Source of the DNA: an uncultured Marinomonas sp.
GTDB lineage: Bacteria > Pseudomonadota > Gammaproteobacteria > Pseudomonadales > Marinomonadaceae
Direction: 5' to 3'
DNA length: 64,000 nucleotides
Assembly (NCBI GenBank): GCA_947493575.1
Contig: CANLRQ010000008.1
Coordinates: 61,974 to 125,973 of the forward strand
The notes below the pieces were generated by a model, which had not been told where the DNA came from, did not search any database, and saw only the letters and a program-made list of their open reading frames with translations. Shown here piece after piece: positions 10,485-19,563 of this stretch; within the stretch, counting starts at the first letter, position 1; the number at the start of each line of letters is the position of its first letter. The position numbers and the translations under genes are program-made.

Positions 10485-11978
10485 TTAGTTTTTGGCTAAC
10501 GCTTTGCTCACTGTTAAAATTATAGATTTAAATTTATTAAAGTCTACATCTGTGAATTTGGCTCGGGTATCAAGCCAAATTATAAATGTGCTACCAGAGT
10601 TTTCTGGGCAAGAGCCAATAATCATATGACCTCGCTCATCTAGGATTTGCTGAACTGATAGCGGGAATTTATCAATGGTTGTTTTAAGCTTGTTACTCGG
10701 TAGGTTAGATACACTTTGTTTCTTTGCTAGACGAGATAGTACGATCGAAGGTGTATTCCAGTTAATTTGTTTTAACGTATTAATGTCATAACCGAATTGA
10801 AGTATTGGAGATATTTTCTTTGATTGATGTTTGTAAGCTAAAACAAGTGCATGCTGGGCGTTTGGAATCACCGTTTTGATTGCTTTTAATGTTTCTTTGA
10901 TTAGTTGCTTTTGATCGCCAGTATAGTTCTTATAAAGTTGGTTTATAATTTTTGTTGGCTCGATTTTAGGGGCCGTTTTTTTCGCGTTAGCTTGTGTGTT
11001 TTTCGTGGCAAATAAATTTGGAGAAAGTAACTGGCAGGCTATTGGAAGTTTGTCTGAGTAAGAGTAAAGCTGGGCAGCCTCAACAGTTGCATAGTGTGTG
11101 GCTTGCACAACACGCCCTTGTTTGCAGTGAAGTACACAGGCAAGAACTTGGTAATAAAGGGTGAGATTTTTTGATCCCCAGCCAATGTTGTTCGCTCCAT
11201 GAGCAACTTTAGTGGCGCAAAATGCGAGTAATAGTTGACTGTTTGCCAATATGGTTAGCCGTTTGTCTTCAGTGAAGCCTGGCATTGAATCTGGATCAGA
11301 CGCTAAATTAGCCAGTTTTTGCAGCTCTTTTGAATTTGGAATATGCTCTGATAAAAAAGAATGGATTATCATGTTAGGTATTTGCCATATTTGAAAAAGC
11401 TTTACGGATAATTCATCCAACCTACACCCAATTGATGATTCTTCAGCTTGTTTTAATGATTTCCCTTCTTTTAAGTGGTTTACCATTAGACTCATTTGCG
11501 GTTCAGCATAAAACCACATCATCCACCTTACGGCGTCTCTGAAAAATGTAACCCAAAATATATCGTCGTAGGTATTGCTACGTTTTTCTATGGCCCACCT
11601 TCTGGCAATAGATGCTGCTTCATAGCTTATTTGTACTTGACGTAGAAATTCCTTATGGGCAGGATTCTTTTTAGAGTACTCACAAGGTTCTAATCGGCTA
11701 AGTGCTTTTGATAAGCCATTCATTCCCACCATAGATGCTGCGTGGTTGGGAGTCTTTATGTCCGAGCGTTTGTTGTGGACAACTCTATTTGCTTCGGAAA
11801 GTATGGTAAATGCCAAAAAAGGTTCTGATGAAATGTTGTTTTGGAGTTTGTCTAGTGTTTCATCTGGAGACTTTATTTGCTTTTTAAGGCGAGAAAAATT
11901 GCCAGCACTGACTGGTAATTTTTTGCTTTGTAAAAAAGTTAGCCATTCTTCTAGGCCAAAGGGTGACTTGTCGCTCAT
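10485..11978 (-). CDS. HDOD-domain protein
   Basis: A 497-residue cytosolic protein. Residues about 15-235 form an HDOD domain (LTFLQSKKLPVSAGNFSRLKK; SSEPFLAFTILSEANR; HAASMVGMNGLSKAL; DIFWVTFFRDAVRWMMW; LFQIWQIPN). HDOD is a degenerate HD fold, used in bacterial signalling and often linked to motility or biofilm control. A Lys/Ala-rich linker lies near 325-350. The C-terminal part (about 355-495) is unassigned; its pattern (HALVLAYKH..., GHMIIGSCP) could be a GAF-like sensor fold, which is a guess. It is divergent from motA, so a motility role is plausible but unproven. Confidence 0.8.
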   Translation of the reverse strand: MSDKSPFGLEEWLTFLQSKKLPVSAGNFSRLKKQIKSPDETLDKLQNNISSEPFLAFTILSEANRVVHNKRSDIKTPNHAASMVGMNGLSKALSRLEPCEYSKKNPAHKEFLRQVQISYEAASIARRWAIEKRSNTYDDIFWVTFFRDAVRWMMWFYAEPQMSLMVNHLKEGKSLKQAEESSIGCRLDELSVKLFQIWQIPNMIIHSFLSEHIPNSKELQKLANLASDPDSMPGFTEDKRLTILANSQLLLAFCATKVAHGANNIGWGSKNLTLYYQVLACVLHCKQGRVVQATHYATVEAAQLYSYSDKLPIACQLLSPNLFATKNTQANAKKTAPKIEPTKIINQLYKNYTGDQKQLIKETLKAIKTVIPNAQHALVLAYKHQSKKISPILQFGYDINTLKQINWNTPSIVLSRLAKKQSVSNLPSNKLKTTIDKFPLSVQQILDERGHMIIGSCPENSGSTFIIWLDTRAKFTDVDFNKFKSIILTVSKALAKN

Positions 11979-12015
11979 AGCTGGTTACATTAATGGCTCT
12001 AATTAATTTACTACA

Positions 12016-12042
12016 GACATCATGATATAGAATCATGATGTC
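12016..12042. promoter_or_regulatory. Perfect palindrome in the HDOD/motA divergent region, candidate operator
   Basis: GACATCATGA (12016-12025) and TCATGATGTC (12033-12042) are exact reverse complements separated by TATAGAA. A TATAAT box follows at 12056-12061, which places the right arm at the -35 position of a likely motA promoter that otherwise lacks a TTGACA-like -35. No T-run follows, so this looks more like a protein-binding site than a terminator. Confidence 0.5.
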
Positions 12043-12102
12043 ATTTATCATACTGTATAATCTTGGTTGAGCATACACTAAGAAAGCTTAGGGATTAAAA
12101 AT

Positions 12103-12957
12103 ATGTTTGCAGTACTGGGTATGTTGGTTGTTATTGTTAGTGTTATTACAGGTTATCTTGCTTCGCATGGTAATTTAATTGCGCTTTGGCAGCCTTTTGA
12201 AGTGTTGATAATATGCGGTTCTGCTCTCGGTGCTTTTATGACGGCTAATCCGTTGTCCTTGCAGAAAAAAGTGTTCAAAATGCTGCCTCAGGTTTTGTTT
12301 GGCAGTAGGCATAATAAGAATTTTTATTTGCAATTATTATCGCTTACATACAGGCTGTTTCAAAAAAGTCGTCAAGATGGTTTTTTGTCAATTGAAGAGG
12401 ATATTGAGGACCCATTCAATAGTGACTTGTTCTTGGAGTTTCCTGATGTGTTAAGAGATCATGAAATGATTCATTTCCTAACAGACAATTATCGTATTTT
12501 CACACTTACAGGATTACCTGCGCATGAAATGGACGCGATGATGGATGCTGAAATTGAGCAAATAGAAGAAGAGTTGGTAGCGCCTTCTCATGCAGTTAAT
12601 AAAGTCTCGGAAGCTCTACCAGGCTTTGGAATTGTTGCAGCTGTGCTGGGGATTGTTATCACGATGGGCTCTATTGGTGGGCCGATGGAAGAGATTGGTG
12701 CACATGTTGCGGCTGCGTTAGTAGGAACATTTTTAGGGGTGTTCTTTGCTTATGGTTTTGTAGGGCCTGTGGCATCACATTTGGAGAGTTTAGGGCAGCA
12801 CGAGGTGAAAGCGTATTTATGCATTAAAACCTGCCTTGTATCTTCTGTTGCAGGTTATTCCCCGCCAGTTGCGGTTGAATCTGGACGAAAGTTATTGCCA
12901 GTTGAATTACGACCAAACTTCTCAGATCTATCCGATTATTTAAAGCAATATCGCTAG
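12103..12957 (+). CDS. motA: Flagellar motor stator protein MotA
   Basis: MotA forms the ion channel with MotB and pushes on FliG to turn the flagellum. The 284-residue protein has four membrane helices: about 1-20, 32-50, and a later pair near 170-190 and 200-225. The large cytosolic loop between helices 2 and 3 carries charged residues for FliG contact. The conserved Pro-rich features (ALPGFGIVAAVLGIVITMG and LVGTFLGVFFAYGFVGP) are present. The GYLASHGN opening is typical of the longer, E. coli-like MotA class. Ion choice (proton or sodium) cannot be fixed from sequence alone. motB follows by 56 bases. Confidence 0.93.
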   Translation: MFAVLGMLVVIVSVITGYLASHGNLIALWQPFEVLIICGSALGAFMTANPLSLQKKVFKMLPQVLFGSRHNKNFYLQLLSLTYRLFQKSRQDGFLSIEEDIEDPFNSDLFLEFPDVLRDHEMIHFLTDNYRIFTLTGLPAHEMDAMMDAEIEQIEEELVAPSHAVNKVSEALPGFGIVAAVLGIVITMGSIGGPMEEIGAHVAAALVGTFLGVFFAYGFVGPVASHLESLGQHEVKAYLCIKTCLVSSVAGYSPPVAVESGRKLLPVELRPNFSDLSDYLKQYR

Positions 12958-13013
12958 ATAAATACATTAAATGGATTTTATAGCTAATAAAATTGACTAC
13001 TTAGGCATTCATT

Positions 13014-13916
13014 ATGAGTAATGCAGAGAACTTAGTTATTCGTAGGGTTAAAAAAGTAAAAAAGCACGGTGCGCATGGTGGTGCTTGGAAAATTGCGTTA
13101 GCAGATTTTGCTTTGGCTATGATGGCTTTTTTTCTCGTGTTATGGATTCTTAATACTTCTTCGCCTGAAGAATTGGCAGTAATTGAAGGGTATTTTAATG
13201 ATCCCTTGGGACCCGCAACGGCAGGCTTTAGTGCAAACCCGATTGATTTGGGTGGAAGCCCGGCAAAGAGTATAGAGAAGAAGCTGCAAATTGACTTAAC
13301 CGAAGCTGGTAGTACTCAAGAGCTTACTCGGGAGAAAGATAAGGGAGAGGGTAACAAAGGGGATGAGTTGGAAAAACTGAATGCCTTAGCAGATGACTCC
13401 CTTACTAAATTAAAGCAACTTGATGAATCTGAGAAAAACGTAAAACTTGAAATTACTCCTGAAGGTGTAAGAGTGACTTTCTTGGATGATCCTGAAAAAC
13501 CAATGTTTGAAAAAGGTAGTGACATCATGCTGCCTGATGTAGAAAATCTTATATTAAGTATGGGGGGAATTATTAAAGAAATTGAAAATCCAATTGTTAT
13601 CTCTGGTCATACCGACTCTTCTCCTTTTGGTAAGGGTGAGTTGAATAATTGGGATCTATCGTCAAGAAGGGCGAATGCAGCAAGACGTATTATGGAAGAA
13701 AGTGGTGTTTTTGGTTTGAGGATTGCGCAAGTTGTTGGATTGGCTGATCATATTCCATACGACCAATTTAACTTAGAAAGCCCTCAAAATAGACGAATTA
13801 CCATAACAATACTTAATGACGACTCCTATCAAGCTTTAGTTGAAAGGAATCGAAAGCGGTTTGGTTTTGAGGTGTTTGAGCAAGCAATAAAGCTAGACCC
13901 AGAGTCCGTGTTTTAA
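13014..13916 (+). CDS. motB: Flagellar motor stator protein MotB
   Basis: MotB anchors the stator to peptidoglycan. The 300-residue protein has a short basic N-terminus, a single membrane helix (about 25-47) with the ion-carrying Asp at about 31 (WKIALADFALAMMAFFLVLW), and a charged linker. Its C-terminal OmpA-like peptidoglycan-binding domain includes VISGHTDSSPF, NWDLSSRRANAARRIM and NRRITITI. It is convergent with rsgA with only 7 bases between stop codons and no terminator between them, so the transcripts probably overlap. Confidence 0.93.
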   Translation: MSNAENLVIRRVKKVKKHGAHGGAWKIALADFALAMMAFFLVLWILNTSSPEELAVIEGYFNDPLGPATAGFSANPIDLGGSPAKSIEKKLQIDLTEAGSTQELTREKDKGEGNKGDELEKLNALADDSLTKLKQLDESEKNVKLEITPEGVRVTFLDDPEKPMFEKGSDIMLPDVENLILSMGGIIKEIENPIVISGHTDSSPFGKGELNNWDLSSRRANAARRIMEESGVFGLRIAQVVGLADHIPYDQFNLESPQNRRITITILNDDSYQALVERNRKRFGFEVFEQAIKLDPESVF

Positions 13917-13923
13917 TCGATTG

Positions 13924-14952
13924 TTAAGTGTTTTCTAATATGGATTGTTTTATTCTTAAGTAGCTTTTAAAGCGTTTTTGACTGATTTTATTTTGTTCTA
14001 ATGCTTCAAGGATGGCGCAACCAGGTTCTTTTTCATGAGAGCAATCCCTAAATCGACAATAGCCTAGGTGATCTTTGAATTCTATAAAGCCGTTTAAAAG
14101 CTGATCTTCAGATATGTGCCAAAGACCAAACTCCCTGATTCCTGGGGAGTCAATTAAATCCCCGCCTTGCGGTATGTGAAATAACCTAGCAGTTGTTGTG
14201 GTGTGCGTACCTTTTTTGCGTTTTGTTGAGAGTTCCCCAACAGCGATATCAATGCCAGGTAGGAGTTTGTTGATTAATGAGCTTTTGCCAACTCCTGACT
14301 GGCCAACAAATACGCTTGTTTTTTGTTTTAGAAATGAATAGAGGCTGTCCATTCCATTTTGGTTCTGGATGGAGGTTCTGATTACGTCGTAACCAAGGTC
14401 TTGGTAGGTCGACAGAAGTTCTTCTAATTCGTCCCGGTTTGAGTCGTTTATTAAATCGGTTTTATTGAGCAAAATAACAGGTTGAATACCTACTGTTTCA
14501 GCCGCAACGAGATAACGATCAATTAGGTTTGCATGAGCTAATGGTTCAGTGGCGATAACAATCACTATGTGATCAATGTTTGCAGCAACGGGTCTTAACC
14601 TTCCATGTATATCAGGCCTTGAAAGGGAGCTTGATCTATCTAGTGTAGCAACAACAACACCGCCCTCACTTTTTTGTGGGCGCCAAACAACTCTGTCTCC
14701 TGTAACAAGTTGCCCTAAATTGGCTCTTAAATTACATTTTGTAGATAGGCCTTTGTAGGGTTCCGTTAGACCTTCCACTTCGACCTGAGTGCCGAAATGG
14801 GAGATGACTAAGCCTTCAGTTTCAGCCCCTAAATCTGAGGACTGTAAAACTTCTTCAGCTCGTTCGGATCTTTTGAGAACTCGCTCTGAGCGTTCTTTGT
14901 GTATTTTTTCAATACGCCAAGCTTGATGTTTTGTAAGTTTTCTTTTTGACAT
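13924..14952 (-). CDS. rsgA: Small ribosomal subunit biogenesis GTPase RsgA
   Basis: RsgA is a circularly permuted GTPase that checks late 30S subunit maturation. In the 342-residue protein an N-terminal OB-fold (about 45-120) is followed by the permuted motifs G4 NKTDLI, G1 GQSGVGKSSLIN and G3 DSPGIREFGL. A zinc-binding C-terminal segment follows (YCRFRDCSHEKEPGCAI). The N-terminus is basic (KRKLTKHQAWRIEKIHKERSERVLKRS), as in enterobacterial RsgA. It is divergent from orn across about 70 bases, a gene pair conserved in many gammaproteobacteria. Confidence 0.96.
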   Translation of the reverse strand: MSKRKLTKHQAWRIEKIHKERSERVLKRSERAEEVLQSSDLGAETEGLVISHFGTQVEVEGLTEPYKGLSTKCNLRANLGQLVTGDRVVWRPQKSEGGVVVATLDRSSSLSRPDIHGRLRPVAANIDHIVIVIATEPLAHANLIDRYLVAAETVGIQPVILLNKTDLINDSNRDELEELLSTYQDLGYDVIRTSIQNQNGMDSLYSFLKQKTSVFVGQSGVGKSSLINKLLPGIDIAVGELSTKRKKGTHTTTTARLFHIPQGGDLIDSPGIREFGLWHISEDQLLNGFIEFKDHLGYCRFRDCSHEKEPGCAILEALEQNKISQKRFKSYLRIKQSILENT

Positions 14953-15024
14953 TCTATTTCATGGTCCATTATTTTGTGGCATAGAGTATAATGCTTGGCA
15001 ACGTTAATAAAGGATTTGGCAAAA

Positions 15025-15570
15025 ATGAGTTTAAACAAAGAGAATCTTATTTGGATTGATTTAGAAATGACCGGATTAGATCCAGAATCAAATACGATTA
15101 TTGAGATTGCAACCATTGTTACGGATAAGAACTTAAATGTTCTTGCTGAAGGCCCGAATCTAGCAATAAGTCAGTCGAAAGCAACAATGGATGCGATGGA
15201 TGAATGGTGTACGCAGCACCATGGTGAATCCGGTCTAACGAAACGAGTGCTTACGACTGAAATTGATATGGAAGAAGCGCAGCGACAAACGATAGAATTT
15301 TTATCTCAGTATGTACCCAAAGGCGCTTCTCCAATTTGTGGTAACAGTGTTGGTCAAGATAGGCGTTTTCTTTGGAAGTATATGCCTGAATTAGAGGCTT
15401 TTTTCCATTATCGTTATATTGATGTTAGTACGATCAAAGAGCTTGCGCGTCGTTGGCAGCCTGAAATATTGGATGCATTTAAAAAGCAAGGTGCCCATTT
15501 GGCTTTAGACGACATTAAGGAATCTATTGAAGAGCTTAAGTATTATCGAGGAACTTTCTTCAAGGTTTAG
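15025..15570 (+). CDS. orn: Oligoribonuclease
   Basis: Orn is a DEDDh 3'-5' exoribonuclease that degrades the shortest oligoribonucleotides, including pGpG from cyclic-di-GMP breakdown. The 181-residue protein has the first active-site pair Asp12/Glu14 in [12 protein letters not shown], a second Asp in [11 protein letters not shown], and the final His/Asp in [17 protein letters not shown] 15025 with AAAGGA upstream is used; an in-frame TTG 10 codons earlier gives an unnatural N-terminus. In an organism with a LapA-type adhesin, Orn would also feed into c-di-GMP turnover, which is inference. Confidence 0.97.
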   Translation: MSLNKENLIWIDLEMTGLDPESNTIIEIATIVTDKNLNVLAEGPNLAISQSKATMDAMDEWCTQHHGESGLTKRVLTTEIDMEEAQRQTIEFLSQYVPKGASPICGNSVGQDRRFLWKYMPELEAFFHYRYIDVSTIKELARRWQPEILDAFKKQGAHLALDDIKESIEELKYYRGTFFKV

Positions 15571-15593
15571 TGTGTTGGCATATGTAAGAGGGG

Positions 15594-15628
15594 CTTTTTT
15601 GTGTTAATGCAAAAAAGTCTTTTTTATT
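15594..15628 (+). terminator. Weak terminator-like hairpin after orn
   Basis: CTTTTTTG and CAAAAAAG form an 8-bp stem over TGTTAATG, followed by TCTTTTTTATTT. The stem is almost all A-T pairs, so it is a weak candidate. Confidence 0.4.
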
Positions 15629-15681
15629 TAAGTTGAATGGGTTTGTTGAGAAAGTATTTGTCTGAACCTTAGGTGAATGAA

Positions 15682-16143
15682 ATGAGAGTTGAATATACAG
15701 TTTGTGGTGAAGAGGCTATGGATACGTTAGGTCAGAGTCTAGCTTCTCTTTTTACAGAATTAAAGTCTGTTCACTTTAATGGCGACCTAGGGATGGGGAA
15801 AACGACATTGGTTAGAGGTGTCTTAAAAGGGTTTGATTACTTAGGGCCAGTAAAGAGCCCGACTTATACGATAGTCGAGCCTTATGAAATAGAGTCTAAG
15901 ACAGTATATCATTTTGATTTGTATAGATTAATGGATCCAGAAGAGTTGGAGTATATGGGAATACGCGATTATTTTCAGGACACATCTCTGTGTTTGGTAG
16001 AATGGCCCGATAAAGGGGATGGTGTGCTTCCAAATGCGGATTTAATTATTGATATAGCATTTTTGAAAGATGGCAGGCTTGTCTCAATTGAAGCAAACTC
16101 GCTTGTTGGTGAGACTGCACTAAATAAATTTAATTCCTTGTAA
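15682..16143 (+). CDS. tsaE: tRNA threonylcarbamoyladenosine biosynthesis ATPase TsaE
   Basis: TsaE is the ATPase that cycles with TsaB-TsaD to install t6A at position 37 of ANN-reading tRNAs. The 153-residue protein has Walker A near residues 36-45 (GDLGMGKTTLVRG), the SPTYTIVEPYE segment, HFDLYRL and VEWPDKG. ATG 15682 with AGGTGA five bases upstream is preferred to a GTG three codons earlier. The common neighbour nnrD is not present upstream. It heads the run tsaE-amiC-mutL-miaA. Confidence 0.94.
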   Translation: MRVEYTVCGEEAMDTLGQSLASLFTELKSVHFNGDLGMGKTTLVRGVLKGFDYLGPVKSPTYTIVEPYEIESKTVYHFDLYRLMDPEELEYMGIRDYFQDTSLCLVEWPDKGDGVLPNADLIIDIAFLKDGRLVSIEANSLVGETALNKFNSL

Positions 16144-16227
16144 GGGAAGGGTAATGTTTCATCGCTTTATTGAGCTCTTTGTTGGTTGCCGTTATAGTGA
16201 AGGCATTATTAACTCTAGCTGTATGAT

Positions 16228-17559
16228 ATGAATGTAAAAAATAGTATTTTCCTGTCACAAATTTTGTTTTTAGTGTTGGCTATATTTTGTGGCGGAAAGG
16301 CTTTTGCTGTTGAGGTTAAAGATGTTCGCATTGCTGAGCAACAAGGCGTAATTCGTCTTGTTTTTGAGCTAACTAAATCCACTGAGCATAAAATGTTTTC
16401 TTTATCTGCTCCTGATCGAGTCGTCTTGGATATAGAAAATTCCACTTTCCCTAAGTCCTCTGAAGGCATTTTGAAAAAACTCCCCTCTGGCGTACTAAAT
16501 CGAGTGCGATTTGCCCAAAGAGAGAGCGGAGTGCGTTTTGTTTTAGACTTATCAAAGAAAGTGAAATCGAAAAGTTCTACTCTTTCTGCTTCCGGAAAAT
16601 TTGGTCCTAGGATATTGGTCGAATTAGAGTATGGCGAAACTAAAAAAGTCTCTGTCCCTAAAAGTGTATCCAGCATTGGTGGAGGGAAGCGAGATATTGT
16701 CATTGCAATTGATGCTGGCCATGGTGGAAAAGACCCTGGTGCTATAGGTAAATATAAAGTTCGTGAGAAAGACATAGTGCTTTCTATAGCAAGGGAGCTT
16801 TCAAAAAACCTTTCTAAGGTTCAAGGTTTTAAACCTGTTTTAACCCGTTCTTCTGATGTTTATCTTCCGTTAAGAAAACGATCTCAACTGGCGCGTGAAT
16901 CAAATGCAGATTTGCTTATTTCAATTCATGCGGATGCATTTACTAAATCAAGTGCTAGAGGTGCGTCTGTCTGGGCTCTGTCATTAGGTGGTAAGACGAG
17001 TGAGATGGGGCGCTGGTTGGCTGAACAAGAGCAATCAGCCGAGCTGGTTGGAGGTATTTCTCTTGATGATAAGGATCAGCTTCTTGCTGAAGTGTTATTG
17101 GATATGTCAATGAATTCTACGATCCAATTTAGTTTAGATGTTGGGTCCAGTGTATTGAATCAAATGGGTGCTGTGGCTAGATTGCATAAAAATACTGTTC
17201 AGCAAGCAGGTTTTGTGGTTTTGAAATCTCCAGATATCCCATCTATCTTGGTTGAAACTGGGTTTGTTTCGAATGCCACAGAAGCCAAAAACCTAGGTAG
17301 TTTTGCTTATAGGAAAAAATTGGCCTCAGCTATTTCGAAAGGTGTCGTGGCATCATTTTCAAAAAACCCACCAACCGGTACTTTATTAGAATGGAAGCAA
17401 AGGCAGTCTAGATTGCGAGTCTATACTGTTTCTAAGGGTGATACTTTGTCTGAAATAGCAAAGAAAAATAATGTTTCTCTTAGTCGGTTACGCAATGCGA
17501 ATAATATCAAAAATGATGTGATTCGTATTGGTCAAAAACTCACCCTCCCAAGCAGTTAA
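16228..17559 (+). CDS. N-acetylmuramoyl-L-alanine amidase with AMIN and LysM domains (AmiB/AmiC-type)
   Basis: A periplasmic amidase that cleaves the amide bond between MurNAc and the stem peptide during daughter-cell separation. The 443-residue protein has a signal peptide (about 1-24, ending GGKAFA) and an AMIN septal-targeting domain (about 25-130). The Amidase_3 catalytic domain (about 150-370) holds zinc ligands in DAGHGGKDPGAIG, SIHADAF and the catalytic Glu in LVETGFVSN. A C-terminal LysM domain (about 396-440, YTVSKGDTLSEIAKKN) binds peptidoglycan. AMIN plus LysM matches AmiB-like enzymes at this locus; AmiB versus AmiC naming is ambiguous. Confidence 0.93.
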   Translation: MNVKNSIFLSQILFLVLAIFCGGKAFAVEVKDVRIAEQQGVIRLVFELTKSTEHKMFSLSAPDRVVLDIENSTFPKSSEGILKKLPSGVLNRVRFAQRESGVRFVLDLSKKVKSKSSTLSASGKFGPRILVELEYGETKKVSVPKSVSSIGGGKRDIVIAIDAGHGGKDPGAIGKYKVREKDIVLSIARELSKNLSKVQGFKPVLTRSSDVYLPLRKRSQLARESNADLLISIHADAFTKSSARGASVWALSLGGKTSEMGRWLAEQEQSAELVGGISLDDKDQLLAEVLLDMSMNSTIQFSLDVGSSVLNQMGAVARLHKNTVQQAGFVVLKSPDIPSILVETGFVSNATEAKNLGSFAYRKKLASAISKGVVASFSKNPPTGTLLEWKQRQSRLRVYTVSKGDTLSEIAKKNNVSLSRLRNANNIKNDVIRIGQKLTLPSS

Positions 17560-17625
17560 TCAGTGTTTTAGATTCAGCGTTTTAAATGCTAATGAGTCTG
17601 AGCAATGTTATAGGTTCTAATTTAT

Positions 17626-19563
17626 ATGCAAAGAATACATTTACTTAGCCCTAGATTGGCAAACCAGATTGCCGCAGGTGAGGTTGTTGAGCGACCAGCA
17701 TCTGTTGTAAAAGAACTACTGGAAAATAGCTTGGATGCGGGAGCAACTCAATTAGACGTTGAGATTGAGCAGGGTGGTGTTCGACAAATAAAAATACGTG
17801 ACAACGGTTATGGAATTGAAAAAAACGATTTGGCTTTGGCTCTAAGTCGTCATGCGACAAGTAAAATTCATACGTTAGATGATCTGGAATCTGTCCAAAC
17901 GTTAGGCTTTCGTGGGGAGGCTCTTGCAAGTATCAGTTCTGTTTCGCGTTTATTGTTGACTTCTAAGTTTCAAGATAGCAATGAGGCTTGGAGGGTTGAG
18001 GCAGAAGGTAAGGACATGGCGACGGCGATTAAACCTGCGTCACACTTGCATGGAACAACCATAGAAGTCAGGGATTTATTTTTTAATACTCCCGCAAGAA
18101 GAAAGTTTTTGCGAACAGAGAAGACAGAGTTCTCACACCTTGAAGAGGTATTAAAGCGTATTGCCTTAAGTCGCTATGATGTTGGGTTTCGTCTGAGTCA
18201 TAATGGCAAACAGGTTTATGATTTGAGGGCTGTAGGGGACCAAATGAGTGCTGAGCATCGATTGGCGTCTCTGTTGGGGAAAAAGTTTATTGAAAACTCA
18301 TTAACATTGGATGTTGAGGCTGCGGGTTTAAGGTTATGGGGCTGGATAGGTTTACCTACTTTTTCTCGCTCTCAGGCTGATTTGCAGTATTTCTTTGTAA
18401 ATGGTCGTGTAGTAAAGGATAAATTAGTTGCACATGCTGTTCGTCAAGCGTATCGAGATGTTTTATATAATGGCAGGCATCCTACGTTTGTCTTGTATCT
18501 AGAGTTGGACCCGGCAACGGTAGATGTGAATGTTCATCCTACGAAACATGAGGTTAGGTTTCGTGATGGGCGTTTGGTCCACGATTTTCTGTTTAGTAAA
18601 ATTCATAAAGTATTGGCAGATGTGAGGCCTCAATCTAGCGAATCTGATTTGGGCGCTGTTGATAATAGAGGTGCTTCCTCTCAAGAGGGTGAAATTAAAA
18701 CGCAATCCAATTTATCATTAAATCCTACTTCAACGGCGGGTTACTCTGGCTCAGGAGTTGTAAGTGGTTCTGGTTCACGAAGTGAAGGTTTTTCTGATTA
18801 TCAACAGCCTTCTATTAGCTCAAGAGACATACGAGGGCAGCTTTCTACAGTTGGCGAGTTGAGTCGATTTGCTGAAAGTGTCAGTAGTATTGATACTCAG
18901 CAAGAGTATGTTAACCCTGAAACAGGTGAAATTCAGAAAGTTGATAATGTCTTTTCAATTCAAGAAAATAGATCTGTTATCCCTCCTTTGGGTTTTGCTG
19001 TTGCTCAATTACATGGGGTATATATTCTGTCAGAAAATGCAAATGGGTTGATTGTTGTTGATATGCATGCCGCACACGAAAGAATTATATATGAGCGAAT
19101 GAAGGAAGCGTTTTATAAAAATACTATTGTCTCTCAACCTCTATTGGTGCCAATTAATGTGTCGGTTTCTCAAAGTGAAGCCGATATTGTTGAAAGTGAT
19201 GGGGGCGTATTTAATCGTTTTGGTTTTGTAGTTGAGCGCACAGGTTTAGAAAGTGTAATGGTGAGAGAGGTTCCTATTGTTTTGATTGATTCAAACGTCG
19301 AGAGCCTTGTTCGAGATGTTATTAGCGACTTGAATGAAAATGGTGGGACAGACTTATTAGAAGCAAGGGCGAATGAATTAATGGGGTCAATAGCTTGTCA
19401 TGGCTCGGTTCGAGCGAATCGTAAGCTAACAATTACTGAAATGAACAGTTTATTACGTGATATGGAAATAACGGAGAGAAGTGGGCAGTGTAATCACGGG
19501 CGACCTACGTGGACAGAGTTAAGTATGACTGATTTAGACAAACTTTTTTTAAGAGGTCGCTAG
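17626..19563 (+). CDS. mutL: DNA mismatch repair protein MutL
   Basis: MutL couples MutS mismatch recognition to strand cutting. The 645-residue protein has the GHKL ATPase motifs [28 protein letters not shown] and [21 protein letters not shown] low-complexity Ser/Gly linker (about 345-400) leads to the dimerisation domain. That domain carries [12 protein letters not shown] (Asp near 479) and [10 protein letters not shown], which resemble the metal-binding endonuclease motifs of MutH-independent MutL proteins, with Met where Gln is usual. The stop overlaps the miaA GTG start by one base. Confidence 0.96.
   Translation: MQRIHLLSPRLANQIAAGEVVERPASVVKELLENSLDAGATQLDVEIEQGGVRQIKIRDNGYGIEKNDLALALSRHATSKIHTLDDLESVQTLGFRGEALASISSVSRLLLTSKFQDSNEAWRVEAEGKDMATAIKPASHLHGTTIEVRDLFFNTPARRKFLRTEKTEFSHLEEVLKRIALSRYDVGFRLSHNGKQVYDLRAVGDQMSAEHRLASLLGKKFIENSLTLDVEAAGLRLWGWIGLPTFSRSQADLQYFFVNGRVVKDKLVAHAVRQAYRDVLYNGRHPTFVLYLELDPATVDVNVHPTKHEVRFRDGRLVHDFLFSKIHKVLADVRPQSSESDLGAVDNRGASSQEGEIKTQSNLSLNPTSTAGYSGSGVVSGSGSRSEGFSDYQQPSISSRDIRGQLSTVGELSRFAESVSSIDTQQEYVNPETGEIQKVDNVFSIQENRSVIPPLGFAVAQLHGVYILSENANGLIVVDMHAAHERIIYERMKEAFYKNTIVSQPLLVPINVSVSQSEADIVESDGGVFNRFGFVVERTGLESVMVREVPIVLIDSNVESLVRDVISDLNENGGTDLLEARANELMGSIACHGSVRANRKLTITEMNSLLRDMEITERSGQCNHGRPTWTELSMTDLDKLFLRGR

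Noticed and set aside
16215..16775. 186-codon minus-strand frame opposite the amidase gene
   Set aside because: Shadow frame; the plus-strand protein has a signal peptide and full amidase domains.
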